Part shown: piece after piece, positions 17,069-26,904 of the stretch
Numbering within the stretch: the stretch's first letter is position 1
Layout of the letters: the number at the start of each line of letters is the position of its first letter
Source of the DNA: Pilimelia columellifera
GTDB lineage: Bacteria > Actinomycetota > Actinomycetes > Mycobacteriales > Micromonosporaceae
Reading direction: 5' to 3'
DNA: 64,000 bases
Assembly: GCF_039532605.1 (NCBI RefSeq)
Contig: NZ_BAAARY010000004.1
Span: forward strand, 124,001 to 188,000
The notes under the pieces: model-generated
What the model was told of the DNA's origin: nothing
Databases searched by the model: none
What the model saw: only the letters and a program-made list of their open reading frames with translations
Program-made: the position numbers and the translations under genes

Positions 17069-18508
17069 TCAACGGCTCCTCTCCCGACCTGCGCCCCCTC
17101 GCGGGGGCTGGCGCCGCGGCGCCCCCACCGGAGCCTCTCCCCGGCGGGACGTGCCCGCCGGGGACCTACCAGAGGTCGGCCGGGGAGGTCGGGGCGCGCG
17201 CGGCGGGGCCGCCGGACCGGACTCCCCCAACGGGGGCAACGGCGCCCAGAGTATCCGCACCCAGCCGCGCGCCGGCCGGGCGTGCAGGGCGCGGGCGGCG
17301 TCGGGCTCCGCCCGGGCGAACGAGGCGAGCATGCCGACCGCGGCCAGGGTCACCACCAGAGCCGAGCCGCCGTCGGAAATGAACGGCAGCGGGACACCAG
17401 TGATCGGGAGCAGCCCGATCACGCCGCCGATGTTGATGAACGCCTGCGCGACCAGCCAGCTGATCGCCGCCGCGGCGGCGAGCCGGCGGAACGGGTCGGC
17501 CACCCGTCGTGCGATCCGCAGGCCGGTGTACGCGAAGACGCCGAGCAACGCCAGCACCACCGTGCATCCGACAAAACCCAGCTCCTCGGCCACGATGGCG
17601 AAGATGAAGTCGTTGTGGCCGGCCGGCAGCCAGCCCCACTTGAGGCTGGCCTTGCCCAGGCCCACGCCGAACCAGCCGCCGTCGGCGATCGCGTACTGGG
17701 CCTGCACCGCCTGGTAACAGTCGCGCAGACCACAGACGGTCGGATCAGCGCTGAACGAGGTGAGCCGCTCCAACCGGTACCCGCTCTTGCCCGGGAGCGC
17801 CAACAACGCCGCCAGCCCGACCGCGCCGATCCCCGCCATCGCCGCGAAGACCCGCAGCCGCACGCCGGCGGCCCACAGCATCCCCACGAACAACGCCAGA
17901 AGGACCACCAGCGAGCCGAAGTCGTTGTAACCCACCAACACGAACAGCAGGCCGACGGCCAGGAACAGCGGCCTGGTCAACGCCCGCCACTGCACGATCG
18001 CGGTGCCCTTGCGAGCCAACACGTCCGCGCCCCACAGCAGCAGCGCGAACTTCGCGAACTCCGACGGCTGGATCTGCGCCGGGCCCAGGTGCAGCCACAA
18101 CTCGTCGGCGTAGATCGGCCCCAACCGCGCCTCGGGCAGCACCCGGAACGCCTTGAGAACCAGCAGCAGATCCAGGAGGATGAGCCCACCGAACGTGACG
18201 ACCAGCAGCGGGTAGCCCAGGAAGCGGAAGGTGCGCGCCGGCAGCCGCTGACACACCCAGAACCCGACGATGCCGACCAGCGCATACACAGCCTGTCGAC
18301 TGACCGCGGCGAACGCGTTCCCGTCCTCGGCGTACGCCTTCACGCTCGTCGCCGAGAAAACCATGGTCAGGCCGATGACCAGCAGCAGGCCCGCGCTGGA
18401 GACCAGAAGGTAGTAGGAGGCCAGCGGACGCGCCAGCACCCCGCGCAGGGCTGCGACGCCGCCAGCGAGCGGCATCGGCGCCCGGCCGCCCGGCTCAGCG
18501 GAGCTCAT
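17069..18508 (-). CDS. ftsW: FtsW, SEDS-family septal peptidoglycan polymerase
   Basis: 479-aa polytopic protein, about ten membrane segments, that polymerises lipid II into glycan strands together with FtsI. The family motifs GYNDFGSLVVLL, PAGHNDFIFAIVAEELGF and the C-terminal PITGVPLPFISDGGSAL are all present. The long cytoplasmic C-terminal tail is rich in Pro, Arg and Gly. It overlaps murD by 4 bp and is followed immediately by murG. The dcw context favours FtsW over RodA. Confidence 0.96.
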   Translation of the reverse strand: MSSAEPGGRAPMPLAGGVAALRGVLARPLASYYLLVSSAGLLLVIGLTMVFSATSVKAYAEDGNAFAAVSRQAVYALVGIVGFWVCQRLPARTFRFLGYPLLVVTFGGLILLDLLLVLKAFRVLPEARLGPIYADELWLHLGPAQIQPSEFAKFALLLWGADVLARKGTAIVQWRALTRPLFLAVGLLFVLVGYNDFGSLVVLLALFVGMLWAAGVRLRVFAAMAGIGAVGLAALLALPGKSGYRLERLTSFSADPTVCGLRDCYQAVQAQYAIADGGWFGVGLGKASLKWGWLPAGHNDFIFAIVAEELGFVGCTVVLALLGVFAYTGLRIARRVADPFRRLAAAAAISWLVAQAFINIGGVIGLLPITGVPLPFISDGGSALVVTLAAVGMLASFARAEPDAARALHARPARGWVRILWAPLPPLGESGPAAPPRAPRPPRPTSGRSPAGTSRRGEAPVGAPRRQPPRGGAGRERSR

Positions 18509-19968
18509 CCGGACGCCGCCGGGTCGCCGGCCCCCGCGGCGCCGGCCCTCGCCGCGCCGGTCGCCAGCGCGCGGACGGCGTCGGCGAACGCCTCGCCCCG
18601 GGCGGCGTAGTCGACGAACATGTCCTTGGACGCCGCCGCCGGCGCCAACACCACCGTGTCCCCTGGCGCCGCGAGCCGAGCCGCGGCGCGAACCGCCTCC
18701 CCCATCGCCCCATCATCGGTCGACGCGACCTCGATCACCGGCAGGTCGGGGGCGTGTCGGCGCAGCGCCTCAGCGATCAGCCCCCGGTCGACCCCGAGCA
18801 GCACGGCGCCGACGAGGCGGTGCGCGACCTCCGCCACCAACGGCGCGACATCGACGCCCTTGAGCTGCCCGCCCGCGACCCACACCAGCCGGGAACAGCC
18901 GGTCAGGGACGCCAACGCGGCGTGCGGGTTGGTGGCCTTGCTGTCGTCGACGTAGCGCACCCCGGCCACGTCAGCCACCGGGGCGTTACGGTGCGGCTCG
19001 GGCACATAGCCACGCAGTCCATCGCCGACCGCGCCGAACGGCACGCCGAGCGCGCGCGCCAGCGCGGCCGCGTGCAGGGCGTTGCTGACGTTGTGGGCGC
19101 CGGCCGGACGCACCGCCATCGCCTCGATCAACGCGGTGGGCGCCGCGCAGCGGCCGTGCTCGACCAGCACCCCGTCGATGACCCCGAACTGGCCCGGGGC
19201 CGGATCGCCCGCCGTCACACCGACGACATCGCCGGTGACCGTGCGCAGCAGCCCCGCCACCCGTGGATCGTCGAGGTTGCCGACCGCGACTCCCTCGGCG
19301 GCCGGGGTGGCCGAACGCCAGATAGCGGTCTTCGCCGCGGCGTAGGCGTCAAAGCCGCCGTGCCAGTCGAGGTGGTCGTCAGCCAGGTTGAGGATCGCCG
19401 CGGCCCGCGGCGCCAGCCGCCGGGACCAGTGCAGTTGGAAGCTCGACAGCTCCACGGCCAGCACGTCGTAGCCGGGATCGACCGCTGCGTCGACCAACGG
19501 ACGACCGATGTTGCCCAGGGCCTGCGCGCGCAGACCCGCCGCGCGCAGGATGGCAGCGAGCATCGTCACCGTCGTGGTCTTGCCGTTGGTGCCGGTGACC
19601 GCCAGCCATGGCGGGGCGTCCGGGCCGCGTAGCCGCCAGGCCAGCTCCGGCTCGCTGTACACCTCGATCCCCGCCCGTGCCGCCGCGACCGCGAGCGGGT
19701 GCGTCGGCGGGAAGCCGGGCGAGACGACCACATCGGTGACGCCGTCGAGCAGCCCGGCCGGCGGCGCGCCGGCCACCACGGTCCGGGCGCCGGCGCGGGC
19801 CAGCTCGTCCAGCGCCGGCGACGCGGCCCGGTCCAGCACGGTGACGTCGGCGCCCCGGCTCAGCAGGGCCCGGGCGCTGGCGGCGCCGGCGACGCCCGAG
19901 CCGCCCACCAGGACGACCCGCCGGCTGTAGTCCGTCGCGTCGTGAGCCGTCTGGCTGCGATCCGTCAT
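18505..19968 (-). CDS. murD: UDP-N-acetylmuramoyl-L-alanine--D-glutamate ligase MurD
   Basis: 487 aa. It adds D-Glu to UDP-MurNAc-L-Ala. It has an N-terminal Rossmann domain (VVLVGGSGVAGAASARAL), the Mur P-loop VTGTNGKTTTVTM, the NLADDHLDWHGGFDAYAAAK metal and substrate region, and the C-terminal ligase domain DSKATNPHAALAS. It starts 1 nt after the mraY stop and overlaps ftsW by 4 bp. Confidence 0.97.
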   Translation of the reverse strand: MTDRSQTAHDATDYSRRVVLVGGSGVAGAASARALLSRGADVTVLDRAASPALDELARAGARTVVAGAPPAGLLDGVTDVVVSPGFPPTHPLAVAAARAGIEVYSEPELAWRLRGPDAPPWLAVTGTNGKTTTVTMLAAILRAAGLRAQALGNIGRPLVDAAVDPGYDVLAVELSSFQLHWSRRLAPRAAAILNLADDHLDWHGGFDAYAAAKTAIWRSATPAAEGVAVGNLDDPRVAGLLRTVTGDVVGVTAGDPAPGQFGVIDGVLVEHGRCAAPTALIEAMAVRPAGAHNVSNALHAAALARALGVPFGAVGDGLRGYVPEPHRNAPVADVAGVRYVDDSKATNPHAALASLTGCSRLVWVAGGQLKGVDVAPLVAEVAHRLVGAVLLGVDRGLIAEALRRHAPDLPVIEVASTDDGAMGEAVRAAARLAAPGDTVVLAPAAASKDMFVDYAARGEAFADAVRALATGAARAGAAGAGDPAASG

Positions 19969-19969
19969 G

Positions 19970-21094
19970 TCAACCCATCTTGGTGAGGAAGTCCCCGTAG
20001 AACAGGCCGAGGCCGATGGCCACGCCGATCCCAGCGATGATCCAGAACCTGACGACGATGTTGACCTCGCTCCAGCCGGCCAGCTCGAAGTGATGTTGCA
20101 GCGGCGACATCCGGAACACCCGTTTGCCGGTGGTGCGGAAGGAGATGATCTGAATCACCACCGACATCGTGATGATGACGAACAGGCCGCCGATGATCGG
20201 CAGCAGCATGACCGTCCGGGTCGAGAACGCCATGCCGGCGATGAGGCCGCCGAGCCCGAGCGCGCCGGTGTCGCCCATGAAGATCCGCGCTGGCGAGGTG
20301 TTCCACCACAGGAACCCCACACAGGCGCCGGCCGCCGCCCCGGCGATGAGGGCGATCTCCAACGGGTCGCGCACCCGGTAGCAGTACTGGGCGGTGTAGC
20401 TGGGGTCGGCGCACCAGTGCCGGTACTGCCAGAAGGCGATGAGCGCGTACGTGGCCAGCACCATCACCGACGTTCCGGTGGCCAGGCCGTCCAGACCGTC
20501 GGTGAGGTTCACGCCGTTGGTGCTGGCCAGCACGACGAAGATGAACAGGATCACCGCGCCGATCTTGCCCAGGTTGAGCCAGTCCAGGTCGCGGATGAAC
20601 GACAGGGTCTCGCTGGCGACGGTCTCCTGGTTGGAGGGTCGGCCGGAAGGCCCGGTCATCGTCGACGGGAAGTAGAGAGCCACCACCCCGAACGCCGCGC
20701 CGACGAGCAGCTGGCCGAGCAGCTTGCCACGCTTGTTGAGGCCCGCGCTGTTGCGCTTACGGACCTTGAGGAAGTCGTCGACGAAACCGACAGCGCCGCA
20801 GAAGACGAACAGCCCCAGTAGGACCAGAGCGGTGACGGTGGGCTGCACCTGGAAGATCTGCGCCTCGGGCAGCGTCGTCAACGCCAGGTGACCGGCGACG
20901 TACGCGATGAGCGTGGCGACGATGAACACCACCCCGCCCATCGTGGGGGTGCCGCGCTTGCCCAGGTGCATCTGCGGCCCGTCGGCCCGGATCGGCTGCC
21001 CCGCCTTGAGTCGCGTGAAGACCTTGATCGCGATGGGGGTGCCGAACAGGGAGACCAGGAACGCGACCGCCGCCGCGACGATGACCGCCCTCAC
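19970..21094 (-). CDS. mraY: MraY, phospho-MurNAc-pentapeptide transferase
   Basis: 374-aa integral membrane enzyme, about ten segments, that makes lipid I from UDP-MurNAc-pentapeptide and undecaprenyl phosphate. The signature sites are HLGKRGTPTMGG near the N-terminus, the catalytic FVDDFLK, NLTDGLDGLA and FMGDTGALGLGG. The cytoplasmic loop at about 270-300 keeps the conserved PLQHHFE. The GTG start overlaps the murF stop. Confidence 0.97.
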   Translation of the reverse strand: MRAVIVAAAVAFLVSLFGTPIAIKVFTRLKAGQPIRADGPQMHLGKRGTPTMGGVVFIVATLIAYVAGHLALTTLPEAQIFQVQPTVTALVLLGLFVFCGAVGFVDDFLKVRKRNSAGLNKRGKLLGQLLVGAAFGVVALYFPSTMTGPSGRPSNQETVASETLSFIRDLDWLNLGKIGAVILFIFVVLASTNGVNLTDGLDGLATGTSVMVLATYALIAFWQYRHWCADPSYTAQYCYRVRDPLEIALIAGAAAGACVGFLWWNTSPARIFMGDTGALGLGGLIAGMAFSTRTVMLLPIIGGLFVIITMSVVIQIISFRTTGKRVFRMSPLQHHFELAGWSEVNIVVRFWIIAGIGVAIGLGLFYGDFLTKMG

Positions 21095-22539
21095 AATGCC
21101 GTCCTTTCGCCCGCTGACGCGGGTCGTGCCGGGGGTCGGGCCGCGGTCGCGGGCCCGGTCTCGTTGGCGCTGTCGCGCAGGTCGTCGGCGACGGTCCAGG
21201 TTCGGTAACGGGAGCCCTTCACCAGTACCACGTCGCCGGGGGTCAGCAGCTCACGCAACGCCGCCACCGCCTCCGCCTGGTCGGCGACCAGACGGGCGCG
21301 TCCGGCCCAGCCGGACAGACCGGACGCGCCATCATAGATGGCACGGGCGAGGTCCCCGACGACGACGAGCTCAGCCACGCCCTCGGCGGCGGCGAGCCGG
21401 CCCACCTCGCGGTGCCCGGCCGTCTCCGCCTCGCCCAACTCGGCCATGTAGCCCAGCACCGCCACCGTCCGCCGGCCACCGGCCACCGCGACAAGGGCGT
21501 GCAGGGCGGCCGCCATCGAGGACGGGTTGGCGTTGTACGAGTCGTCGATGACGGTCACGCCGTCGGGGCGGTCGAAGACGTCCATCCGTCGTCCCGACAG
21601 CTGCCGCAGCCGGCCCAGGGCCGGGCCGAGGCGGGCCAGCGGATAGCCCAGGCGCAGCGCCACCGCGGCGGCGGCCAGCGTGTTGCCGACCTGGTGCGAC
21701 CCGGCGACCGCCAACCGCACCGGCGCCCGCCCCTCGGCCGCGACCAGCGTGTACGTGGCCCGACCCCGGTCGTCCATGCGTACGTTCACGGCGCGGATGT
21801 CGGCGTCGGCGGCCTCGCCGACCAGAACCGTGGCGGCGGCGGTCCGCCCGGCCATCGCGCGCACCCGCGGATCGTCGCTGTTGAGCACCGCCAGGCCGTC
21901 GGCGGGCAGCGCCTCCACCAGCTCGCCCTTGGCCCGCGCGGTGGCCTCGATCGAGCCGAACTCGCCGACGTGCGCGTCCCCGACGTTGAGGACCACGCCG
22001 ACGGTCGGCGGGGCGATCCCGCACAGCTGACGGATGTGGCCGATCCCGCGGGCGCCCAGCTCAAGAACCAGATAGCGGGTCCGCTCAGTGGCCTTGCATA
22101 CCGTGTACGGGTGTCCCAGCTCGTTGTTGAACGAACCCGGCGGGGCGACGGTCGGGCCCAACTCAGCCAGCAACTGGGCCAGGTAGTCCTTGGTGGTGGT
22201 CTTGCCGGACGAAGCGGTCAGGCCGATCACCGTCAGCTCCGGCAGCCGTGCCAGCACCGCGGACGCCAACCGGCCCAGCGCCGCCGTCGCGTCGGGCACG
22301 ACGACAGTCGGCAGGTCGGGTAGGGGACGCGCCGCCAGGGCGCCCACCGCCCCGGCGGCCACGGCGTCCGCGGCGAAGTCGTGCCCGTCGACCTTCTCCC
22401 CGGCGAACGCGACGAACAGACCGCCCGGGACGACGGCCCGTGAGTCGAACTCGACGCCGTCGGTGACCGTGACGTCCGGGTCGCCGACCAGCGCCCCGCC
22501 GACGATCGTGGCTATCTCGCCCAGCGTCACCGGGATCAT
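21091..22539 (-). CDS. murF: MurF, UDP-MurNAc-tripeptide D-Ala-D-Ala ligase
   Basis: 482 aa. It completes the UDP-MurNAc-pentapeptide by adding D-Ala-D-Ala. The P-loop is TASSGKTTTKDYLAQ, followed by the LELGARGIGHI block and the VIDDSYNANPSSM region of the C-terminal domain. It overlaps both murE and mraY by 4 bp (ATGA-type junctions). Confidence 0.97.
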   Translation of the reverse strand: MIPVTLGEIATIVGGALVGDPDVTVTDGVEFDSRAVVPGGLFVAFAGEKVDGHDFAADAVAAGAVGALAARPLPDLPTVVVPDATAALGRLASAVLARLPELTVIGLTASSGKTTTKDYLAQLLAELGPTVAPPGSFNNELGHPYTVCKATERTRYLVLELGARGIGHIRQLCGIAPPTVGVVLNVGDAHVGEFGSIEATARAKGELVEALPADGLAVLNSDDPRVRAMAGRTAAATVLVGEAADADIRAVNVRMDDRGRATYTLVAAEGRAPVRLAVAGSHQVGNTLAAAAVALRLGYPLARLGPALGRLRQLSGRRMDVFDRPDGVTVIDDSYNANPSSMAAALHALVAVAGGRRTVAVLGYMAELGEAETAGHREVGRLAAAEGVAELVVVGDLARAIYDGASGLSGWAGRARLVADQAEAVAALRELLTPGDVVLVKGSRYRTWTVADDLRDSANETGPATAARPPARPASAGERTAL

Positions 22540-24038
22540 CGGGGGCTCTCGCCGGCCAGCGCCGCCGCCAACTCCTGGCGGTCGTCGAACGGCAACACCT
22601 GACCGTTGATCTCCTGCCCGCGCTCGTGGCCCTTGCCCAGCACGGCGACGACGTCCGAGGGCCGGGCCAGCCGGGCCGCCGCGGCGATCGCCTCCCGACG
22701 TCCGGGGATCTCCACCAGTTCGGCCGGCCCGCCCTCGGCGCCGGCGCGGACCTCGGCGCGGATGCCGGCCGGGTCCTCAGTGCGGGGGTTGTCGTCGGTG
22801 AGCAGGAACACATCAGCGCCCTGAGCGGCGGCCCGCCCCATCAGCGGACGCTTGCCGCGGTCCCGGTCGCCGCCGGCGCCGAGAACACAGATCAGGCGGC
22901 CGCCCCGGTCCTGCGCCAGCGTCCGCAACGCGCGCAGCACCGCGATGATCGCGTCAGGCTTGTGGGCGTAGTCGACGACCGCGTGCACCGGCCCAGCCCC
23001 GACCTGCTCCAACCGCCCCGGGATGTGGTCGACCTCCGCGATCGCCGCCGCGGCCGTCGCCGCGTCGACGCCCACCGCGGCCAGGCAGGAGAGGGCCAGC
23101 AGCGCGTTGGCGACGTTGTGCCGGCCCGGGAACCCGACGCCCGCGGCGACCCGTGCCCCGTCCGGACCAACGGCGGTGAACGACTGCCGCGCGGCGCCGG
23201 TGACCCCGACCGCGGTCCACGTCGCCGGGTGGCCCAGCGCCGAGTACGTGACGGACGTCGGCCTGGTCACCGTCGTCAGCGCCGGGTCGTCGGCGTTGAC
23301 GACCTCGGTGCGGCAGCGGCCGTCGAACAGCCGGGCCTTGGCGGCGAAATAGTCGTCGCTGTCGGCGTGGAAGTCCAGGTGGTCGAGGCCGAAGTTGGTC
23401 CAGCCGCCGACGGCGAACCGCACCCCGCCGACCCGCCCCATCGTCAACGCGTGGCTGGAGACCTCCATGACCACGTCGGTGACGCCGCGCTCCCGGGCCA
23501 CCGCGAGCGCCGCGTGCAGGTCGGTGGCCTCCGGGGTGGTCCGGGCGCTGTCGATGACCAGGTCCCCGAGCCGGGTCTCGACGGTGCCGATGAGGCCGGT
23601 GGTCCGGCCGGCGGCGCGTAGGCCCGCCTCGACCAGGTACGCGGTGGTCGTCTTGCCGGCGGTGCCGGTCAGCCCGATGACCGAGATGGCGGCGGTGGGG
23701 TCGCCGTAGACGGCGGAGGCCACCACGCCCAGCACGTCGCGGGGGGCGGCGACGACCAGGGCCGGCAGCCCGGCGGCGGCGGCCCGGGCGGCGGCGGCCG
23801 GGTCGGTGAGAACGGCCACGGCGCCGGCGGCGGCGGCCCGGGCGGTGAAGTCGGCGCCGTGGCGGCGGGCGCCCGGCAGGGCGGCGTACAGGTCGCCCGG
23901 GTGGACCTCGCCGCTGGCGTGCGTCACTCCAGTGACGTGGACGCCGACGCCGTCGGCCGGGACCGCGGCGCCGGCCAACGGGGCCAGCTCGGTCAACGCG
24001 CGTGGGGCGACCGATCGGGGCCGCGGATAGCCTGGCAC
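22536..24038 (-). CDS. murE: MurE, UDP-MurNAc-L-Ala-D-Glu diaminopimelate ligase
   Basis: 500 aa. It adds the third stem residue. The P-loop is GLTGTAGKTTTAYLVE, and the amino-acid-selecting motif is DDNPRTED, where DNPR denotes meso-diaminopimelate rather than lysine. The start is GTG 24038 (MPGYPRPRS). It lacks a Shine-Dalgarno but has TAGGGT 8 nt upstream (complement of 24047-24052), indicating an internal leaderless promoter. A 76-bp gap with a GC-rich imperfect hairpin (24080-24112) separates it from ftsI. Confidence 0.96.
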   Translation of the reverse strand: MPGYPRPRSVAPRALTELAPLAGAAVPADGVGVHVTGVTHASGEVHPGDLYAALPGARRHGADFTARAAAAGAVAVLTDPAAAARAAAAGLPALVVAAPRDVLGVVASAVYGDPTAAISVIGLTGTAGKTTTAYLVEAGLRAAGRTTGLIGTVETRLGDLVIDSARTTPEATDLHAALAVARERGVTDVVMEVSSHALTMGRVGGVRFAVGGWTNFGLDHLDFHADSDDYFAAKARLFDGRCRTEVVNADDPALTTVTRPTSVTYSALGHPATWTAVGVTGAARQSFTAVGPDGARVAAGVGFPGRHNVANALLALSCLAAVGVDAATAAAAIAEVDHIPGRLEQVGAGPVHAVVDYAHKPDAIIAVLRALRTLAQDRGGRLICVLGAGGDRDRGKRPLMGRAAAQGADVFLLTDDNPRTEDPAGIRAEVRAGAEGGPAELVEIPGRREAIAAAARLARPSDVVAVLGKGHERGQEINGQVLPFDDRQELAAALAGESPR

Positions 24039-24046
24039 GCCGACAG

Positions 24047-24052
24047 ACCCTA
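24047..24052 (-). promoter_or_regulatory. -10-like TAGGGT directly before murE (leaderless start)
   Basis: TAGGGT ends 8 nt before the murE GTG, and no Shine-Dalgarno intervenes. The arrangement matches the TANNNT-start-codon pairs seen at several other genes in the window. Confidence 0.55.
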
Positions 24053-24114
24053 CCGTCTCGACGTTCAGCGGTCCCAGCGCCCGCGGCCGGCCAGCGGCGA
24101 GCCGGCCCGCGGCG

Positions 24115-26298
24115 TCAGGGGTAGAGGACGAACCGGGGCGGCGGCGTCAGCGTCGGCGGGGTCTTGGACCTGCTCAGGACGAAGGACATGATGTCCCGGA
24201 ACGCCGGCGCTGCCACCGCCCCGCCGCCCCCGCCGGACGACCGGGCGAAGACGGCGATGACGAAACGGGGGTTCTCCGCCGGCGCCATTCCCACAAAGGA
24301 GGCGACCTCACTCGCCACATACCTGCCGCCGACGACCTGGGCGCCGGTGCCGGTCTTGCCGGCGACCCGGTAGCCGCGGATCGCCGCCGCCGTGCCGGTG
24401 GCGCCCTCGACGCTGACGACCGCCTCCAGCGCCTGCCGCACCGCCGCCGCGTTCTCCGGGCTGAGCACCCGACGGGTGGCGACCGGAATCGCCGGCCGGG
24501 CCTTGCCGTCCGGGGCCAGCACCTCCCGGATGAGGTGCGGCTGGACCCAGGTCCCGTCGTTGGCGATGGCGCCGTAGGCGGCCGCCATCTGCACCGGCGT
24601 CACGGCGACGCCGTGCCCGATCGGCACCGACCCGTACGACGAGCCGCTCCACCGCGACGGCGGCTGGACCAGGCCTTCGGCCTCGCCGGCCACGCCCTCG
24701 CCGGTGGCCCGGCCGAGCCCGAACGCCTTCTGGTACTCGTAGAGCTTCTGCGCGCCGAGCTCGTCGGCGATCCGGATGGTGCCGACGTTCGATGAGTACG
24801 CCATGATCCCGGCCAGTGACATCGCCCGCGGCTTGTAGTTGGGGTGGGTGTCCCGGAAGACCTGGTCGCCCTTCTTGATGGTGGGGCCCACCATGATGGA
24901 CATGTCGGGCCGGAGCACGCCTTCCTGCAACGCCGCGCCCATCACCAGCGCCTTGTGCACCGATCCCGGGTCGACCACCGCCGCCGACGCCCGGTCTTCC
25001 CGGTCCTCGGCCGGGTAGCGGATCGGGTCCGCTGCGTCGTAGGTGGGGTAGCTGACCTGGCTGAGAACCTCGCCGTTGCGGGCGTCGAGGACCACCGCCG
25101 CGCCCCAGTCCGCACGCACCGAGCGCATGTGCTCGTACAACGTCCGCTGCGCGTGGAACTGGACGTCCCGATCGATGGTCAACCGCAGCGAGCTGCCCGG
25201 CTGGGCCGGGGTCTCCCGACGGTAGCCGCCTGGAATCTCCGTCTTGCTGTAACTGCCGTTGCTGGCTCCGGTCTCGTACTCCAACTCGCCCGGCCGCCCG
25301 CGCAGCAGCTCGTCGTAGCGCGCCTCAAGGCCCTCCAGGCCGAACCGCTCGTCGCCGACGAAGCCGATGAGATTCGCGGCCAGGTCATGGCCGGGCACCT
25401 CGCGACGCTCGTCGGCGGCGACCTGGACGCCCTCGATCCCGAGCGCCATCACCTTCTCGGCGAGCTGGCGGGGCAACCCGCCCTTGAGTTCGGCGTACCG
25501 GGACTCCCGACCGTCCGGCAGGGTGTGTTTCTGGACCTTGGGCAACAGCTGCGACACCGGGACGCCGAGCAACGGCGCCAGCGTCTTGGCCGCGGCGTCC
25601 GGGTCCTTGACCAGGGCCGGGTCGACATAGACCAGCCGACTCTCCACGCTGTGCGCCAGCACGGCGCCGTGGCGGTCGGTGATGGAACCACGCTCGGCGG
25701 GCAGGGCGACCGTGGTCAGGCGGAGCCGCAGCCCGTCCCGGGCCATGTCGGACGCCCCCCCGACCTGGACGGCGACCAGGCGCACGCCCAGCGCGGCGAA
25801 CATCGCCAGCACCAGGACGGTGGCCAGCCGCAGTCGCCGACGCGGGTCCCCGAGGGTCGGCGGCGGACCGGGCGCCCGGCGCGTCCGGCCGGCGACCCGG
25901 GACCGTGGCGATGGCGCCCCGGTCTTCGCGCCCCGGCGCGGTGGGCTGTCGGCGGCGCGGCCGCGCTGTCCCGGCGTCCGGTCCGTTGCCGTGGCGGCGG
26001 CTCTTGCCGCGCCGCGGGGGGCCGCGACCCGACGCCCGGCGCCACGCGGCTCGTCATCGGAGGGTTTCGGGGCGGCCCGGCCGGAGCGGGACCGCGCCTC
26101 GCCGCCGTCGAGCACCCGCAGCGCGGGCCGGAACGGGTCCGCGGACCGTCCCGAAGGACCGTCAGCGGACCCGGACCGCGGCTGTTCCCGCAGGGCACGG
26201 CCGCGCGGCGTGTAGCTGCGCGCGTCGCCGAGGCCGCGACGGGGCGCCCGCCGTGGCGGGTCACCCCCGTCAACCGGCGGCTCGGACGAACGCGGCAT
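24115..26298 (-). CDS. ftsI: FtsI/PbpB, class B penicillin-binding protein (septal transpeptidase)
   Basis: 727 aa, longer than many FtsI proteins because of a basic, Pro/Arg-rich cytoplasmic tail of about 160 residues. A single membrane segment (LATVLVLAMFAALGVRLVAV) precedes the PBP dimerisation domain and the transpeptidase domain. The catalytic motifs are SVHK in DPGSVHKALVMGA, the SSN triad in MAYSSNVGTIRI, and KTG in VAGKTGTGAQVV. No PASTA domains follow. It starts 3 nt after the ftsL stop. Confidence 0.96.
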   Translation of the reverse strand: MPRSSEPPVDGGDPPRRAPRRGLGDARSYTPRGRALREQPRSGSADGPSGRSADPFRPALRVLDGGEARSRSGRAAPKPSDDEPRGAGRRVAAPRGAARAAATATDRTPGQRGRAADSPPRRGAKTGAPSPRSRVAGRTRRAPGPPPTLGDPRRRLRLATVLVLAMFAALGVRLVAVQVGGASDMARDGLRLRLTTVALPAERGSITDRHGAVLAHSVESRLVYVDPALVKDPDAAAKTLAPLLGVPVSQLLPKVQKHTLPDGRESRYAELKGGLPRQLAEKVMALGIEGVQVAADERREVPGHDLAANLIGFVGDERFGLEGLEARYDELLRGRPGELEYETGASNGSYSKTEIPGGYRRETPAQPGSSLRLTIDRDVQFHAQRTLYEHMRSVRADWGAAVVLDARNGEVLSQVSYPTYDAADPIRYPAEDREDRASAAVVDPGSVHKALVMGAALQEGVLRPDMSIMVGPTIKKGDQVFRDTHPNYKPRAMSLAGIMAYSSNVGTIRIADELGAQKLYEYQKAFGLGRATGEGVAGEAEGLVQPPSRWSGSSYGSVPIGHGVAVTPVQMAAAYGAIANDGTWVQPHLIREVLAPDGKARPAIPVATRRVLSPENAAAVRQALEAVVSVEGATGTAAAIRGYRVAGKTGTGAQVVGGRYVASEVASFVGMAPAENPRFVIAVFARSSGGGGGAVAAPAFRDIMSFVLSRSKTPPTLTPPPRFVLYP

Positions 26299-26301
26299 CC
26301 G

Positions 26302-26904
26302 CTACCTGCCGGCCTGACGCTCGTTGCTACTAGTGACGCCACCCTCACGATCGACGCCACCAGTGCCGGTCCCACCGCCAGCGGCCACCTGCGGGGCGGT
26401 GGGCGGAGCGGGGAACTCGATGATCCGGCCGTCTGGCAACCGGATGAACGCCGGCTCGCCCTGCTTCAGGCCCAGCTGACGCGCGGCCGCGTCAAGGTTG
26501 TTGGGCGACTCGAAGTAGTTGACGCGTTGTTGGAGCTCCGCCTCGCGGATGTCCAACGCCGCGCGTTGCTGCTGGAGGTTCTCCAGCTGGAACGCGTTCT
26601 CCATGATCTTGGTGTTGACCATCAGGATACCGAGAACACCTCCCACCACCACCAACAACAGCAGAGCGACGAACGGCGCGCGGGGCCCCCGGACCGGCGT
26701 CGGCGGCGCCACCGTCAGCCACGGGGCGATCCGCCGCCGCGTGCTCTCTCGGGGCGCGGTGTTGAGCGCCGTGGCGCCGTCAACGGCCGCGCCGTCACGG
26801 TCGCGCCGACGCGTGCTGCTGTTCGTTGGCTCCGCGGTCCGACCCCCAGACCGCGGCGCCCGAGCGCGCCGACGACCCCCGGCGCTCTCTGGTACGGCGT
26901 TCAT
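26302..26904 (-). CDS. ftsL: FtsL-like septum formation initiator
   Basis: 200 aa, type II membrane topology: a basic disordered N-terminus of about 75 residues, one membrane helix (FVALLLLVVVGGVLGILMV), then a leucine-zipper-like coiled coil (LENLQQQRAALDIREAELQQ) and a conserved AARQLGLKQGEPAFIRLPDG segment. A Gly/Thr-rich tail ends the protein. The position between rsmH and ftsI, with a 4-bp overlap with rsmH, identifies it as FtsL, the FtsQ/FtsB partner. Confidence 0.9.
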   Translation of the reverse strand: MNAVPESAGGRRRARAPRSGGRTAEPTNSSTRRRDRDGAAVDGATALNTAPRESTRRRIAPWLTVAPPTPVRGPRAPFVALLLLVVVGGVLGILMVNTKIMENAFQLENLQQQRAALDIREAELQQRVNYFESPNNLDAAARQLGLKQGEPAFIRLPDGRIIEFPAPPTAPQVAAGGGTGTGGVDREGGVTSSNERQAGR